Shown: piece by piece, positions 1 through 11,961 of the stretch
Numbering within the stretch: the first letter of the stretch is position 1
Layout: every line of letters starts with the position of its first letter
Assembly (NCBI GenBank): GCA_009363875.1
Contig: CM018681.1
Coordinates: 44,889,510-44,953,509 of the forward strand
Direction: 5' to 3'
Length of the DNA: 64,000 bases
Source: Mikania micrantha
Taxonomy: Eukaryota > Streptophyta > Magnoliopsida > Asterales > Asteraceae
Made by a program: the position numbers and the translations under genes
The notes under the pieces: model-generated
What the model was told of the DNA's origin: nothing
What the model saw: only the letters and a program-made list of their open reading frames with translations
The model's database searches: none

Positions 1-326
1 GTAAAGATATCATTTAATGTATCAAAATCTAACAACATATCCATGTGGATCGTCACCCATGCGGATATCTCGTTGGATCGATACTCCAAATGTTATCTAT
101 TCAGATTTTTTTTGTTCATTGTTTTCCCTCACAAGGTGTTTGTCTGTTCTTCTAATTCATGTTTGTGTGGTTCACTGGCTTTTCCCTAACTATCTTAGGA
201 ATTATCCGTTTATTTTGTTTTGTTGTTTATTATTGTTATTGTCACTCTCGTAACACAGTCTTCTACTATGTTTTCGTTACACCCTTGGATTTCAGACTAT
301 TGGTAGCTCATATACCGGTTGTCACA
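1..326 (-). repeat. GYP1 3' LTR, partial
   Basis: On the minus strand this LTR begins TGTGACAACCGG at 326, directly after a polypurine tract, as expected for a 3' LTR. Bases 1-190 match 63816-64000 apart from small changes such as a missing five bases after 'aaaatctaac'. The rest of the LTR runs off the left edge. Short open frames on the plus strand here are chance. Confidence 0.8.
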
Positions 327-1094
327 GTCTCCCCCTGTTGAACAAATTTCGTCCCGAAATTTGAAATGTGTTATCGAGACCTCATTTTCCTTTTTATGGT
401 TCTGAGAAATAACCGGTATGATTTGAGCTTTCAAGTTTCATGCAGTGCTGAGACGTAAATTGGAAAAATGTTGTTGTCTCATATCCACTGGTATGCAGTT
501 CGTTCTAGTCCTATGATTTGCCAACAGTGGCTGTCGACTTGTGGTTCGGTAAGGATGTATCGAGTGTATTCACGAAGTCCCATGGTTCATGATGCCATAA
601 TTTAGTCAACTTGGTTTACGTAGGCGGTTGATACATAAATGATGTTACGATACGATCTATGTCCCTATGTCATTCCTTGATCGAGTTAATTGTTGCAGTT
701 TGGATAGAAGCAGATGTATGACTTCAATCAGTCCCTTTTGGTATCTCTTAAGAAGTTATCTTTTATCAACCGATCGATTCTTCTCGTTATAATCAACTTT
801 GAATCGTGTACTAGATACTAGTATTACACTTCTCGGTTGGGATAGATCTACGAACCTTAATCGTATAGATTTTGGGGTTTGCTTAGTAAGTTAGTCTAAT
901 TCGTCTAGACCGCTCATGGAAGCTGTGTTTCCACTTTGCGTTTCCATGAACGTTCACTCTTTTACTTTATTCATCATTCGTGATGGAGCGTATTGAATCG
1001 TATCCTTTGAATCGTTCCTAGAAAGTACGTGTGTGGTTCCTTTCCTCGAATTCTAGGTTCACATTTTAGGAATTGGAGTTGTATGGACGGCCTC
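327..1094 (-). other. GYP1 3' internal region with polypurine tract and palindrome; no coding seen
   Basis: The minus strand has a purine run complementary to 'gtctccccctgtt' next to the LTR (327-339) and a 19-bp palindrome at 344-362 (minus strand AAATTTCGGGACGAAATTT). The same palindrome and PPT block occurs before the 3' LTRs of GYP2 and GYP3. I see no readable pol or chromodomain between 363 and 1094; it is either long 3' untranslated sequence or fully decayed pol. Confidence 0.6.
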
Positions 1095-1099
1095 TCACC

Positions 1100-1483
1100 T
1101 GTATAGCCCAACTGAAGATAAAGACTGACAAAGCCAACCGAAGAAGAGTAGAAGACTAGATTTTGTTCTTATTTTGTTATGTTTCGTGTACTTAGTAGTT
1201 CGTATACATCAGTATTTCGTGTACTCGAACATTTTTGTGTATAGTGGTTTGAGATCACCTATAAGTAGTATAAATAGACGTATTTTGTACTATTCTAGGG
1301 TTTGATTCCCGAGGAATGCTCTCTAGACGTATTGAGGCATTACTTCGTGTACTTCACTGAAATATATCAAAGTTTTGAACTTTCTTCTTGTTGTGTTTCT
1401 ATTTCGGATTCCGCACGTTGTAAATTCATTTGATGCAGATTGTAGGCTTAAAGCTCGGTTCTTGATCTGTTCTGGGACCCACA
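1100..1483 (+). repeat. COP-A 5' LTR
   Basis: The LTR starts TGTATAGCCC and ends GGGACCCACA; its pair is 48447-48833. It contains several copies of the family word (for example 'tttcgtgtac' and 'cgtgtactcgaac'). A sequence 'gtataaatag' at about 1269-1278 is a good TATA-box candidate, so transcription probably starts shortly after it. The left flank is GYP1. Confidence 0.9.
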
Positions 1484-1485
1484 AG

Positions 1486-1498
1486 TGGTATCAGAGCC
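1486..1498 (+). promoter_or_regulatory. COP-A primer binding site (initiator tRNA-Met type)
   Basis: TGGTATCAGAGCC lies two bases after the LTR end. It is the usual plant retrotransposon site complementary to the 3' end of initiator tRNA-Met and primes minus-strand cDNA. Confidence 0.93.
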
Positions 1499-2004
1499 TT
1501 AGTGCTCTTTTCTACATCAAGGTACAAGCTTTTCAGTGCAAGTTTATTGCTTTCGTGTTCTACTCTATTCCTTCTAGCTACTATTCAAATTTGGCACTCT
1601 GACTCTTGAGAAATATTTCTCCGGAAAATTTTCAAGTTTTTTCGAGTTCAAATTTCGAAAACAACTTCTTCAAGTATAGTAGAGTTCGGATACAATTGGA
1701 GTTCGAAAACTGATTGGTGATTACGATTATTTGGGGATTTCGACAACACTTCGGCTTCGAATACAAGGTCAAGCTTCGAATATAGATTTCAGGTTCGAAT
1801 ACATTTGAGATTTTCGAAGACACAGGTTCTTCGAATACATCATGGGTTTGGATACATTACTGAGTTCGAGTATTTCAGAGGTTCGAGTACTCTGGACTTC
1901 GAATATATCTTGAACTTCGGCTAGTTGTGTTGTTTCGAGTAGTGTCTGGTACTTGGCACTGTTGGGAGTTCGTGAACTACACTTAACAACTTTTCTAATT
2001 AGTC
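1499..2004 (+). promoter_or_regulatory. COP-A leader with word array and possible splice donor
   Basis: This untranslated leader holds many copies of a TTCGA(A/G)TA-type word between about 1640 and 1930 (ttcgaatac, ttcgagtac and similar). At 1519-1528 the sequence AAG|GTACAAG is a plausible 5' splice donor, with G|GTA at the same place in COP-B. It may pair with the acceptor before the aORF at 45337-45339. The array is seen directly; the splicing role is inferred. Confidence 0.5.
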
Positions 2005-3235
2005 ATGGCATCAAAGAACCTAACCAACATGTCTAACCTGATCAACTTGGATAATGAGATTGGCACCAGAACAAAGCCACCTAGGCTCGTGCCGGGAGAT
2101 AATTTTCAGGATTGGAAATTCAGATTCCAATCATTCATCAAGTACACTGACCCGAAGCTATGGAGGTCAATTAAAGAGGGCCTCACGTGCCCATGTACCT
2201 GAGTGAGCTAAATGGATTAATTCCCAAGGACCCTGAACTGTATACGGAAGCTGACATTCTTCTGAAAGAGAAAGATGATAAGGCATACGCATCAATGACC
2301 ATGGCACTGTCCACTGATGCTACTCAAGGTTTCAAGGAACATCAGACAACTAAGCAGTTGTGGGATGCTTTGGTTGAAAGGTCTGAAGGCAATGAAGACA
2401 TGTGAGAGAGTCACAAAGATATGCTAAGGCAAAGGTTCAATATGTTCAACCATATCAAGGGAGAATCATTGGAAGTTCAACTGAACTGATTCACACTTCT
2501 GATGACTGAGATGACTAGTGCTGGGATTAAGATGTCCAAAGGAGAGGTCAACAAAAAGCTCTTGAACTCATTGCCATTTTGAATTCAAATTGCACCACCA
2601 TCAAGAGAACCAAAGACATGTACAAGACCTCTCTGAGCGAGTTGATCTCAATTATCAACTCTTATGACATGGATGACAAGCAAAGAGACCTCAATCATTC
2701 CAGTTCTATGGGCATTGCACCAGCATCAGAGAATGCTACTCTTCTGTTAGCCATCAACTTTCAAGCATCCGGGTTACAGCACTAAAAAGCTCCTTCATCA
2801 CAGTCTGTTCCGTTTGAGACTGCATTTCTTTCATCAGGGCAAGTTAGTTCAGTTCCCAAGGTTAGTCCGGAGAGTGAAGAGAATCTGCTGTTGTTCAAGG
2901 GATTTATGAACAGCTATAATGCTTTTATTGTTGAAGAGTTGTCACCAGCCAATTTCACTCAAGATAACCTAGAGCAGATTAACCTGACAGATGTTGAAGA
3001 AATGGACATATGGTGGAAAATGGCAATGGTAGGCTTCCGTGAAAAGAAATTCATCAAGAAATATGGAAGGAACAGTTTTGGCAACAACTCGGGGAAGAAG
3101 CTGGGTTTTGATAAATCAAAGCTGCGATACTACAATTGTGGCCAACCAGGTCACTTTGCTAGAGAGTGCAAACAGCCAAAGGAGGCTAAGGAAGGTGAGA
3201 AGAAGCCGGATGAGAAGGCTGCTGCTGGGGGAGGT
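2005..3235 (+). pseudogene. gag: COP-A gag, N-terminal part (broken)
   Basis: Gag forms the virus-like particle that packages the element RNA. The start MASKNLTNMSNL matches the COP-B gag start (20694, minus strand). The reading frame is broken near 2190, by TGA stops at about 2402 and 2486, and near 2580. Near 3125 the CCHC knuckle reads YYNCGQPGHFAREC, so the first zinc cysteine is a tyrosine; COP-B keeps CYNC. The block ends where GYP2 inserted and resumes at 39822. Several stops look like CGA to TGA changes, as expected after methyl-CpG deamination. Confidence 0.88.
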
Positions 3236-6200
3236 TGTAACATTAGTGTTCAAACCATAGTCGGAACAGTAACGTGTACAGTAGATCAGGTACGAACTAT
3301 GTGTATTACACGTGTAATTACTTATCATTTGACGTACAACATGAAACTATCATAGAACTATTTCAGAATCAGGCTGAGAACTCATGGTTTAACAGTCAGA
3401 ATCATGTCTGATAATATAAACTTGTTATGTGAACATTCGTTAAAATTTTATTATGTATAAACGTATGTGAGATTTACAAAACAAAACATTAACGAAAGTC
3501 GTTATGTGAATATTAAATTAACAGATTATGCGTATAGGTGACGATCTGTACGAATATATATGTGAGTTTAACGTTTTGAATAACGTCCAATAATTAGAAA
3601 ATCAAATCGAAAAGTATAGTTGTCGTCGTGCTCATACGAGTGACAATTCGAACGAATACGCACGAAAACCGTACGATTCGATTAAACAAATAAATTAAAC
3701 GTTTTTAGAAATTTAAAAATAAATAAAAGATAATTAGTTAATTTATTAAGAATTACCACCTAATTTAAATTAATAAAATCTATTTTTTAAAATCGTGATG
3801 TTTTATTACGAGAACGAACGAGAACCGAAGTTCAATCGCGAAACCGATCGGAACCGAATGAGCCCGAACGTGAAAGACATCTATTATGGCATTAAATGCC
3901 ATAACTCACTCCCACCAATCTACTCTCTCTTCAAATTCTTCCTTTTCTCTCTCTACCTTTTTCTCTCTCTAGAAAACCTTCATATCTCATTCAATTCTTA
4001 ACCAAAACAGGTGAATTTGATGTCAAAATGACGGTAGAAATGCGTAGATCATGAAAAGAGGAAGAAATCAAGCGTTGAATCATCAAGAATGGGGCAAAAA
4101 TGAGGTCAAACGAGCTGTTTTTGTGGCTGCTACTGTAGAGGTGAGTTTTTCACTTTATTAGGCGAATTTTCATATTCAAAACCATAGGATCTTGCACTAA
4201 AACAGATTAGGAACTTAAGAATTATGTTGGATTGAGCTTTGGGTGATTTAAAGTAGGGTATTTTTATGAGACCTGCAAGTTTCGTAAGTTCTGGAACTGG
4301 AGGATGAAGATGAAGTAAATTCTAGAACCATTCATGATTTGAAACATGAAAGTAGAGAAACATATGTGCAATTCGAGAAAACCTTTCTTTGATAACCTTA
4401 AATTCAAGAACCAATTTTAAATTGTTCGAGAAATCTACCGTTGAATATTCTAAAGTCGAGAAACACATGGATGGATTTCCTAACAAATCGAGAACCACCC
4501 ACGGGAACATCATAATTCGAGAACCCCTTTATAAAATTTAGAGAACACATTAAAATGGGAAAACAGGGAATTAGAGAACCTTATTTGAGCTACTCGAGAA
4601 CCCCACCAATTGGGAAATGTTGGTCGAGAAACTAAATTTTCAGCCATTAGATTAATCTAATTTAATTCCTTGTGTTGAAATAATTTGTTGAGGTGTGGGT
4701 CACATATTATGGGAAATAGTAATATTATAGGTCAAGAAATTCTTTAAGCCCACACATCCACTTGAACAATATCAAGTTGCAAACAAGGACGCCAACATTT
4801 GGGGTTGGTTAAATTAAGAACAACTCAAACTAATATTAATCGGGAACTCACTTGGGTAGGGTGCAACCGGGTGAAGATGTTTTCATTTATAATTCTTAAA
4901 CATGGGTTAAAAAATATAGATGAATCTTATAGCAGGTGTTTTAAAATCATAAACAATGGTTCAAAATATGATAAACGTTTAGAACTAAGAGATAGTTAAA
5001 CAAGGTTTTACGTATAGATTGACTTAGTTAAATTTTACCACAAGGTTGGTGGGTCTAATTTAACGAAGTATATTTCATATAAACCACAACAACCTAATGG
5101 TTGTTAGGTGGTTATGAGTTCCGAAGAACTAAAGAACTATGATGGTTACAAAAGGGTTTAAGAAACAACTAAGTATGGGTGTGTTGATCTTAGATGTCAA
5201 CTCCCAACACTTAGTAAATTACACGCTTTGGATAAGCAACCTAGGTTGTTTAAATAGAATATCCTAAGGTAAGGATTAACTCAAGAAAGAACACGATCAG
5301 GATTGCAACAAAGAACTATTAAGGATTTTATTGTTAATCTAGTAAGATTAACTTAAGTTCTAATATGTTTAATTTACATTTTTCATCACAATAACTTATG
5401 TTGTACTAAAATATAATGATTTGTAACATGTGAACATAGTTTTGTAAAAATCATCATAAATTGTTTTACTAAAATATTTTAAAATAATTAAAATGATTTT
5501 TGAACTTAACTTTTATAACTTAAATGATGTTTTTTATAAATGATGATCTATTAAAGAGCACATCTTTACTAATATGAACCTTATGTAAATAAGGATTAGT
5601 GATTAATGAATAAGAGATAAGGGTTCATAGAAGGTACATAACTTAGAATAACTAGAGGGATTCTAGTAACACTTTAGTAAATATTAGGACACTTAGTTGC
5701 ACACCGAGATCGAAACTTTATATACGTCCACTCCAAATACTTATAGTATTCAGTTCCTAACAACAAAGATGAGTTCATTGCCCCTTTTCTAAACATTTTT
5801 GTTTTATAAACGCGGAGATTAGAAGCATGTGTAAATTATTTTCCTTTGATTATATTTACTTAAATGCTTTTATTTCATATATGTTTTACATGTATAATTG
5901 TTATCCTAGATTTTGCCTAGGTAAACTATTTACAGGTTTTCAAAATGGGTTATTTATTCATCATGAGTAGATAACTATTTTAAATAAAATAATTATTTTC
6001 AACGGTTAGTTTTCAAAGAACTAAAGATCTAAATCAAAGAACTATTTTCAATGCTTTGTTTTCAAAGAACTAACGATCTATTTCAAAGAACTATTTTTCA
6101 ATGGTGTGTTTTCAAAGAACTAAAGATCTATTTCAAAGAACCGTATACAACGATCTATTTTCAAAAAACTAAAGAACTATTACGGAGAACTGTTTTCGAC

Positions 6201-6850
6201 GATCTAATTTAAGAGGAATGTCTGGGAAATATTCAAAGATAGCATGTGCCAAAGAATTAACGATCTATACGAACAAGAACGAACATGGACGATCTAAACG
6301 AACTATAAAATCCTATACATCAAAAGATGTCCTAGCTAGACTGATTGATTATAGGTCACATGTTTGATGATATTTACAGATTTCCTCAACTACTAAGAAC
6401 CTTGATTGTTAGACTAGGCTACTCGAGTATGACCAAGGCCCAATCATTAGGTCTTAGATTTTTATTAAAAGTTTATTTATTCATTTACCTAAGCATTTAA
6501 TTTAATGTTTCTACAATTGCTATGGTTGATCATGTGTGCATGATGAGCTTAAGGAAATCAAGAGAATTCCCACATTTTGTTGAGACTAACAAGAACTATG
6601 AACTAGGAACTTGTGTGTTGATTATGTGGAATGAAACGCTTAGCTATCATTAACAACATTATGTTATGCGGTTTATTATGTGGTGGGCTGGCGGCTGGTT
6701 TGTATAAATTCATCTTCAAACAAAACAATATGAACTCACCAACCATGTGTTGACTTTTGTTTTCTTGCATGACTTTTCAGGTGACGAACAGGTTAACTAA
6801 GAAGTTCGTGCTTTTGACTAGGATGACCATATAGAGGACTTAGGAATTTT
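3236..6850 (+). repeat. GYP2 5' LTR, 3' end deleted
   Basis: It aligns with 35882-39816 up to about 6850 ('gaggac'), then differs: the last about 220 bases of the LTR and the PBS are missing and the gag leader follows. It contains two word arrays: CGAGAACC/CGAGAAAC at about 4330-4630, and AAAGAACTA with AAGATCTA at about 6000-6300. Compared with the 3' LTR it also lacks about 70 bp near 5755 and about 125 bp near 6690. There is no gene here; short frames such as 3795-4001 are chance. Confidence 0.88.
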
Positions 6851-6914
6851 AATTGCATTGTGTCTTCTGCATTCGATCATTGCACTAACTGATATTCTTT
6901 CGGTTGTGATCAGA

Positions 6915-8325
6915 ATGCCACCAAGAAGACCACCTCCTCTTATGCCTCCACCACCACCGCCACCTTCTCATCCATACCCTCCGCCTCCCGACCCGAACGT
7001 GAATCAGAATCTGGATACTGCCACTATGGCATTGGCCACTCTGCTGAGCAGTCAGCTGACTAACCAGCTGAAAGAGGTGATCTCAGATATGATCAACCGT
7101 ATCCAGAACAGCAGCAACAACTCGGGGCATTCGTCAGGAGAGGCCAGTGGGAATACTAGTAGTGCATCTAACTACTCTTACAAGTCATTTGTGGGATGTA
7201 AGCCGCCTAACTTCAGCGGTACTGAGGGAGCCGTTGGATTAATCCAATGGATTTAGAAGATAGAAACTACTTGGACATTAGCAGTTGTCCAGAGCATCAC
7301 AAGGTTCCTTACTCTGCGGGATCATTCAGCAAGCGAGCCTTAACTTGGTGGAACTCGCAAATCCAGGCCAGAGGAAGAGAAGAGGCAATGGTGATGCCAT
7401 GGGAAGATTTTAAGACTCTACTGAGAAATGAATTATATCCCAAGAACGAACTACAGAGAATGGAGACTGAACGGTCAAACCATGTGATGAAAGGAGCAGA
7501 TCACCTGGGTTATACAACTCGTTATCATGAGTTAGTAACATTGGTGCCAGAAATGGTACCAAGTCTAGAGAAACGGATTGACAGGTTTGAAGGTGGATTG
7601 CCTGCTTGCATACAGAGTTTGGTTATTGCAGCAAACCCTGTCACGTTGGAGTCAGCTATCAGTTTATCAGGCAAAGTTATTGACGTGATGGTAGCATCTG
7701 GGGCTCTAAAGAAGGAAGTTGACACCAGAAAAACGAAGGAAGAGTCATCAAAGAGACCCACTCATCACCCCAAGAAAAAGCATAAGGTCATCAAGAACTA
7801 TACGATGGTCGCCCCACTCAATCAAGTAGCAGTTGCACCACAAAACCCCAACAAGAGACCATACACTGACACGTAGCCTTTGTGTGCCAAGTGTTAGTAC
7901 CATCATGTTGCTAATACTCCCTGCAAGAACTGTATGGGATGTGGAAGAAAGGGCCATTGGGTCCAATAGTGCAGAATGGCACCTACTCAAGCAGCAAACA
8001 ATGCTGCTTTGGCTCTCCCTCCACCCAACAATCCGAACCAAAACAATGGTGGATGCTATAATTGTGGCGAAGTTGGTCACTTCTCAAGAAACTGCCAAAA
8101 GAGGACGCAACCGGCAGTTCAAGCACCATGCGGAAGAGCTTTTGCTTTAGGAGCTCCAGCTGCTCGTCAGGACCCGAACATGGTCACCGGTACGTTTCTT
8201 TTACATGACTTTTATGCATCTATTCTATTTGACACTCGTGCGGATCAGAGTTTTATCTTGGCCGACTTTCTATGCCAACTTAATCACGTTGAGGAATCTT
8301 TAGACTCCCCTTATATCATTGAAGT
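6915..8325 (+). pseudogene. gag: GYP2 gag and start of protease (broken)
   Basis: The start MPPRRPPPLMPPPPPPP is proline-rich, as in many Tekay-type gags. The gag core is recognisable (RALTWWNSQIQARGREEA, then VPEMVPSLEKRIDRFEGGLP). A knuckle CYNCGEVGHFSRNC lies near 8055. The protease begins with NMVTGTFLLHDFYASILF, but its active-site triad reads DTR instead of DTG near 8230, so it would be inactive. There are frame breaks near 7250 and 7876-7976. COP-B inserted at 8326; the reading continues after 21544. Confidence 0.88.
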
Positions 8326-8684
8326 TGTAGGTCTCAAACCGGATCAAGAACTAAACTTTATCTTCTGAATCATCATCAATAGACTCTAACTAGTGCGGAA
8401 TCCAAGCTAGAATCAAGAAAGCAAGTAGAAAATTGTAATCTTTGTATAAATATTGAAAGTTTGAGTACAAGTGCCTCAATACGTCTAGAGAGCAAATGCC
8501 TCGGGATTTCAACCTAAACTTGTACAAAATACGTCTATTTATACTAAGTCTAGGTGTACTCGAAATCTAATACAAACTATTTCGAGTACACGAATACATG
8601 ATGTACACGAAAATCACAAAAATCTGGACTTTAACTCTTCCAACGTTTGACTTTGTCAGTCTTCATCGTGTAGTGGGCTCTACA
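8326..8684 (-). repeat. COP-B 3' LTR
   Basis: Matches 21166-21539 but lacks about 15 bases near 8600 inside the cgagtac word region. The adjoining polypurine tract (8685-8695, minus strand) has lost most of its G run compared with the internal copy at about 16052-16060, which keeps CTAGGGGGAG. Confidence 0.92.
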
Positions 8685-8701
8685 AACTCCGACTGGCGAA
8701 G

Positions 8702-11623
8702 TCATCCAATAGGAAGAGTGACCTTATGTGGTCCAGCTCCTGAGTAAAGCTTCAGCTCGATAGCATATGCCACAGTGCGAGTACAGGGTTTAGCCTCTTC
8801 ATCCCATCCGCCATATACTTTGATGGGAGACTCCTGCAGGCGCATCATATCTTCTTTTCCATACTTTAGCAAATCCATCGGATCCAAAATCATATCTACA
8901 TCATTGATGTCGTCCTTGTTTCTCATAATGACGGCTGATAGAGTCTTTTCATCAAAATACCAAGACAGGAAGTTCGCAAGGGAGTTGTCAAGAGCCCTTG
9001 GAGACACTAGAACACCTTCTTCAACAAGTGGAGGAGGGTAGGTGTAGTAGACCGAATATTTATTTGTCTTCGGATCTATAATGCACTTAGACTTAAAACG
9101 CCTTCCCTTGGCAGTCCTCATCACTGGAAAATCTTTCTCGCATTGATCCTTCAAAAATTTGGCAAACAACAAGGCTTGATTGCCCTTTGAGGGTTTGAAG
9201 AACATGGCACTGTTGATGCTTCGCAGATCAACCTTAGGCATAGTGCAGAAATCCTGAGGCCTCTTGTAATACTCCACTTTGCCATTCATCCTCTTGACCA
9301 GGTAGAGATTTCTTTCTGTATCAAAAAGCCAGCAGCAAATATTTGACCTATCATTGCATACATCAAACAATGATCGGTCATCTGAAATGAATGTGTGCTC
9401 GGTAAGTTCCTCGATCATCTCTCCTACCCAAGTAGCTTTAACTTCCGGAGGTGCTGGGGTCCAATCCCTTTGTTTCTCAAACTAGCTGTAAATAACTGTT
9501 CCTAGTGGTGGAATCTCCTTGCCATCTGAACTGATATACTTGTGCGCACAAGTAATCAACATAAGGATCCTTGGCAACATCTGTGATAACCACGTTCTCT
9601 GGTCCGTCCTTAACCTCTTCACCGAGCCACTCATAATCAAAATTCTCGGGCAAGTCATCTAAGAAGTTATCAAGTCTAGCTCCTCCGACTTCATCACGTG
9701 AACACAATCTCCAAAAGGGACATCATCTGGAATATCTCCAAAAAGATCATCATAGTCACCAGTAGGCTTTCCTGACGAAGAAGGGTTTCCGGTGTCTCCT
9801 CCTTGATCTTTATCATTTGTAGGCCCTTGATCCCTTTTGTCAGAGGAGTCTTTATCGTTCTTTTCTTCACCATCAGCATCATCCTTGTCGTCCTCCTTTT
9901 TCTCTGAATCCTTTTCTTTCTTGTCTCCATCATCATCATCACTACTATCATCAATATCATCATCTTCATGGTTATCATCATCAGATTCTGGGATTTCTCC
10001 TTTTAGTCTGTTAATCTCCTTCTTCATCTAGTGATTCTTCATACATAGGAGTCTGATGAATTTCCTGTGCATCGTGAGTTGCGCTTGGAACTTATTCAGT
10101 TTGTCGGCCATTTTGAGCATTCCGTCCTGCATGATCCTAATATTCGCATCCTTTTCATCCGACTCCTTCTCAAGCTGGAAAACTGTCTTGTAGACTCTCA
10201 AGATCGACAGGTACATCTTTCGGCTCATAAGGTGAATCTGCGTGCAAGGGAGATTTTCCCTTATCACTCTGTGAACGAGGTGGAGATGGTGGAGTCTCGG
10301 TGTGGGAGATAGGAGTGGTGGAAGATGAAAGTGGGGAACGAGCAGGAATTTTGATGACTAGATTGGGTTTGGCAGGTTGAGAAGGTGGTTTTGGTTTTGA
10401 AGGTGGTTTGGGTTTTGTGGGTGGCTTGGGTTGTGCGGGTGGCTTGGGTTGAGCGGGTGGCTTGGGTTGTGTGGGTGGTTTGGGTTGTGTGGGTGGTTGG
10501 ATTGAGTGGGTGGCTTGGGTTGTGCGGGTGGTAGGATCGATGCAGCAGAGGAGAATGATAAGTCAGAAAACATCTTCTGCAGTCTGGAATCTCTGGTCCT
10601 CCTGGACATTGTCTTCAGCCTCTTTCTCTTTGGTGATGATTCGGGTGTGGGAGTGTAATCAGCATCTTATGCTTCCTCCCTTTCTTCCCTCGTCGGTGGA
10701 GGCCTTTCAGCAATGAAGTCTTCACTCAATGATGAGGATGCTTCTGAGACATGTCCCTCGGCAGTCGTGCTAGTCTGTGTGCTCAAATCAGGAATGTTGT
10801 GTTCTTCAGAAACAAAACCAACAGGAGTTCCTTGACTCTCTATCATATCTTCATCTCCTGCAAATCGTCCAAACTTGATCAGTGTCCTTTTCCCCGTGTA
10901 TTGCTTCTTCCCATGCTTGTTCATCTTCATATAACCAAAAATGTCGTCTCTCATCCTCTTGATCTCCAAAGTACCAAGTGTGGGAGTCAGAGAAGAGTAT
11001 CTTTTGATGATGACGATTTGCAGAAACCGAGGGAAAACCTGAAAAAGTTCCTTGCTCCATCCTTTGATGTTAGCCTGCATGTCAAGGAAAATCGTCCTTG
11101 AGAAGTTGAAGTCGACATCGAGTGCTAGGGCTCCCAGGCAAGAGCTCAAAGTCTGGTTAAGAACATCATATCCTCCTTTCCTTCCGGAGAGGCACTGAGT
11201 AACCACGTGTGCCAAGTATCTCCAGTAAGGATGTAGCAACTTCTTCTCGGTTGGAGGATAAGCGCCCTTGTGTCCCATCTGATACACTGTCCTGTTTACC
11301 AACTCCTGATCCAGCTCTTCCGGGTCAGACTCCTTGTCTCCAAATTGCAAACACTCCCGGAGTACTTGCTCTAACATAGTAATAGGTTGACCCTGAACTT
11401 TTCCCACAATGTTAATCACTCCGTGTGCATCAGTATGTTCTTCGACTGTGCTCCAGAAATACTGAATAAAATCAGTCACAATCGTGGGATGTTCCATAAT
11501 GGCATAATTGACCGGTGACAGGATCAATCCTTCAACAAGAGTCTTGAACTCAGAATGCTTTTCTGGTGGATTTCCAAGATAAGCTGTCATATTGTGATCC
11601 GACACGAAGCGTAGGTCAGCCCT
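8702..11623 (-). pseudogene. COP-B aORF: extra ORF downstream of pol (broken)
   Basis: Function unknown. Reading leftwards from the former start codon (AGG at 11621-11623 where COP-A has ATG): an N-terminal domain of about 210 residues (11605 to about 10960, with YPPTEKKLLHPYWRYL and FPRFLQIVI); a proline-rich stretch with hexapeptide repeats of PPTQPK type (10540-10360); a coiled-coil stretch (10270-10030); a D/E/K-rich stretch (10027-9750); and a conserved C-terminal domain (9418-8702) with WYFDEKTLSAVIMRNKDD and LDPMDLLKYGKEDM. Several frame breaks separate these parts. Related ORFs in Asteraceae are, as I recall, often mislabelled 'synaptobrevin, longin-like'. Homologues here are 45340-48424 and 54200-57447. 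A role in silencing escape or an env-like role are both possible; neither is shown. Confidence 0.8.
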
Positions 11624-11650
11624 CTGAAAATAAAACAGATCAAGTTAGTT
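11624..11650 (-). promoter_or_regulatory. Putative splice acceptor before the COP-B aORF
   Basis: The minus strand reads CTAAC (48-44), then TTGATCTGTTTTATTTTCAG ending at 11624. The branchpoint-like A at 11645 is 21 bases from the acceptor AG. COP-A has the same arrangement with the same spacing. Confidence 0.6.
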
Positions 11651-11807
11651 CAAGATCGAGAAACACGAAATGCTGAAAATTTTCTAAGTTCGTTCGTGTG
11701 TACTCGAGATTAGTCATACACGAAAAAATAATTCTAAGTCCTAAGGAGTATATGTGTTCTCGAAATAACAGGTGTATTCGAAAGAATGGTGTACACGAAA
11801 TATATGT

Positions 11808-11961
11808 TGTACACGAACTACAGGCTGTACACAAACTACAGTCTGTACACGAACTACAGGCTGTACACGAACTACAGGCTGTACACGAACTGCAGGCTGT
11901 ACACGAACTGCAGGCTGTACACGAACTACAGGCTGTACACGAACTACATGTTGTACACGAA
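11808..11961. repeat. 18-bp tandem array upstream of the COP-B aORF
   Basis: About eight and a half units of TGTACACGAACTACAGGC, with starts at 11808, 11826, 11844 and every 18 bases after. Units vary at two positions (A/G in 'ctacag'; one 'cacaaac'). The unit contains the family word TGTACACGAA (reverse TTCGTGTACA). The period divides by three, so all frames stay open, but these are not genes. Confidence 0.95.

Noticed and set aside
9694..10031. Met/Lys-rich or Ser-rich ORFs opposite or beside the acidic part of the COP-B aORF
   Set aside because: They are other frames of the same low-complexity acidic region.
10667..11605. Naming the aORF a synaptobrevin/longin protein
   Set aside because: That label appears to be a misannotation of retrotransposon ORFs; no longin or SNARE motif is visible.
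11808..11961. CRISPR-like array
   Set aside because: The units are directly adjacent with no spacers, and the sequence is plant retrotransposon DNA.
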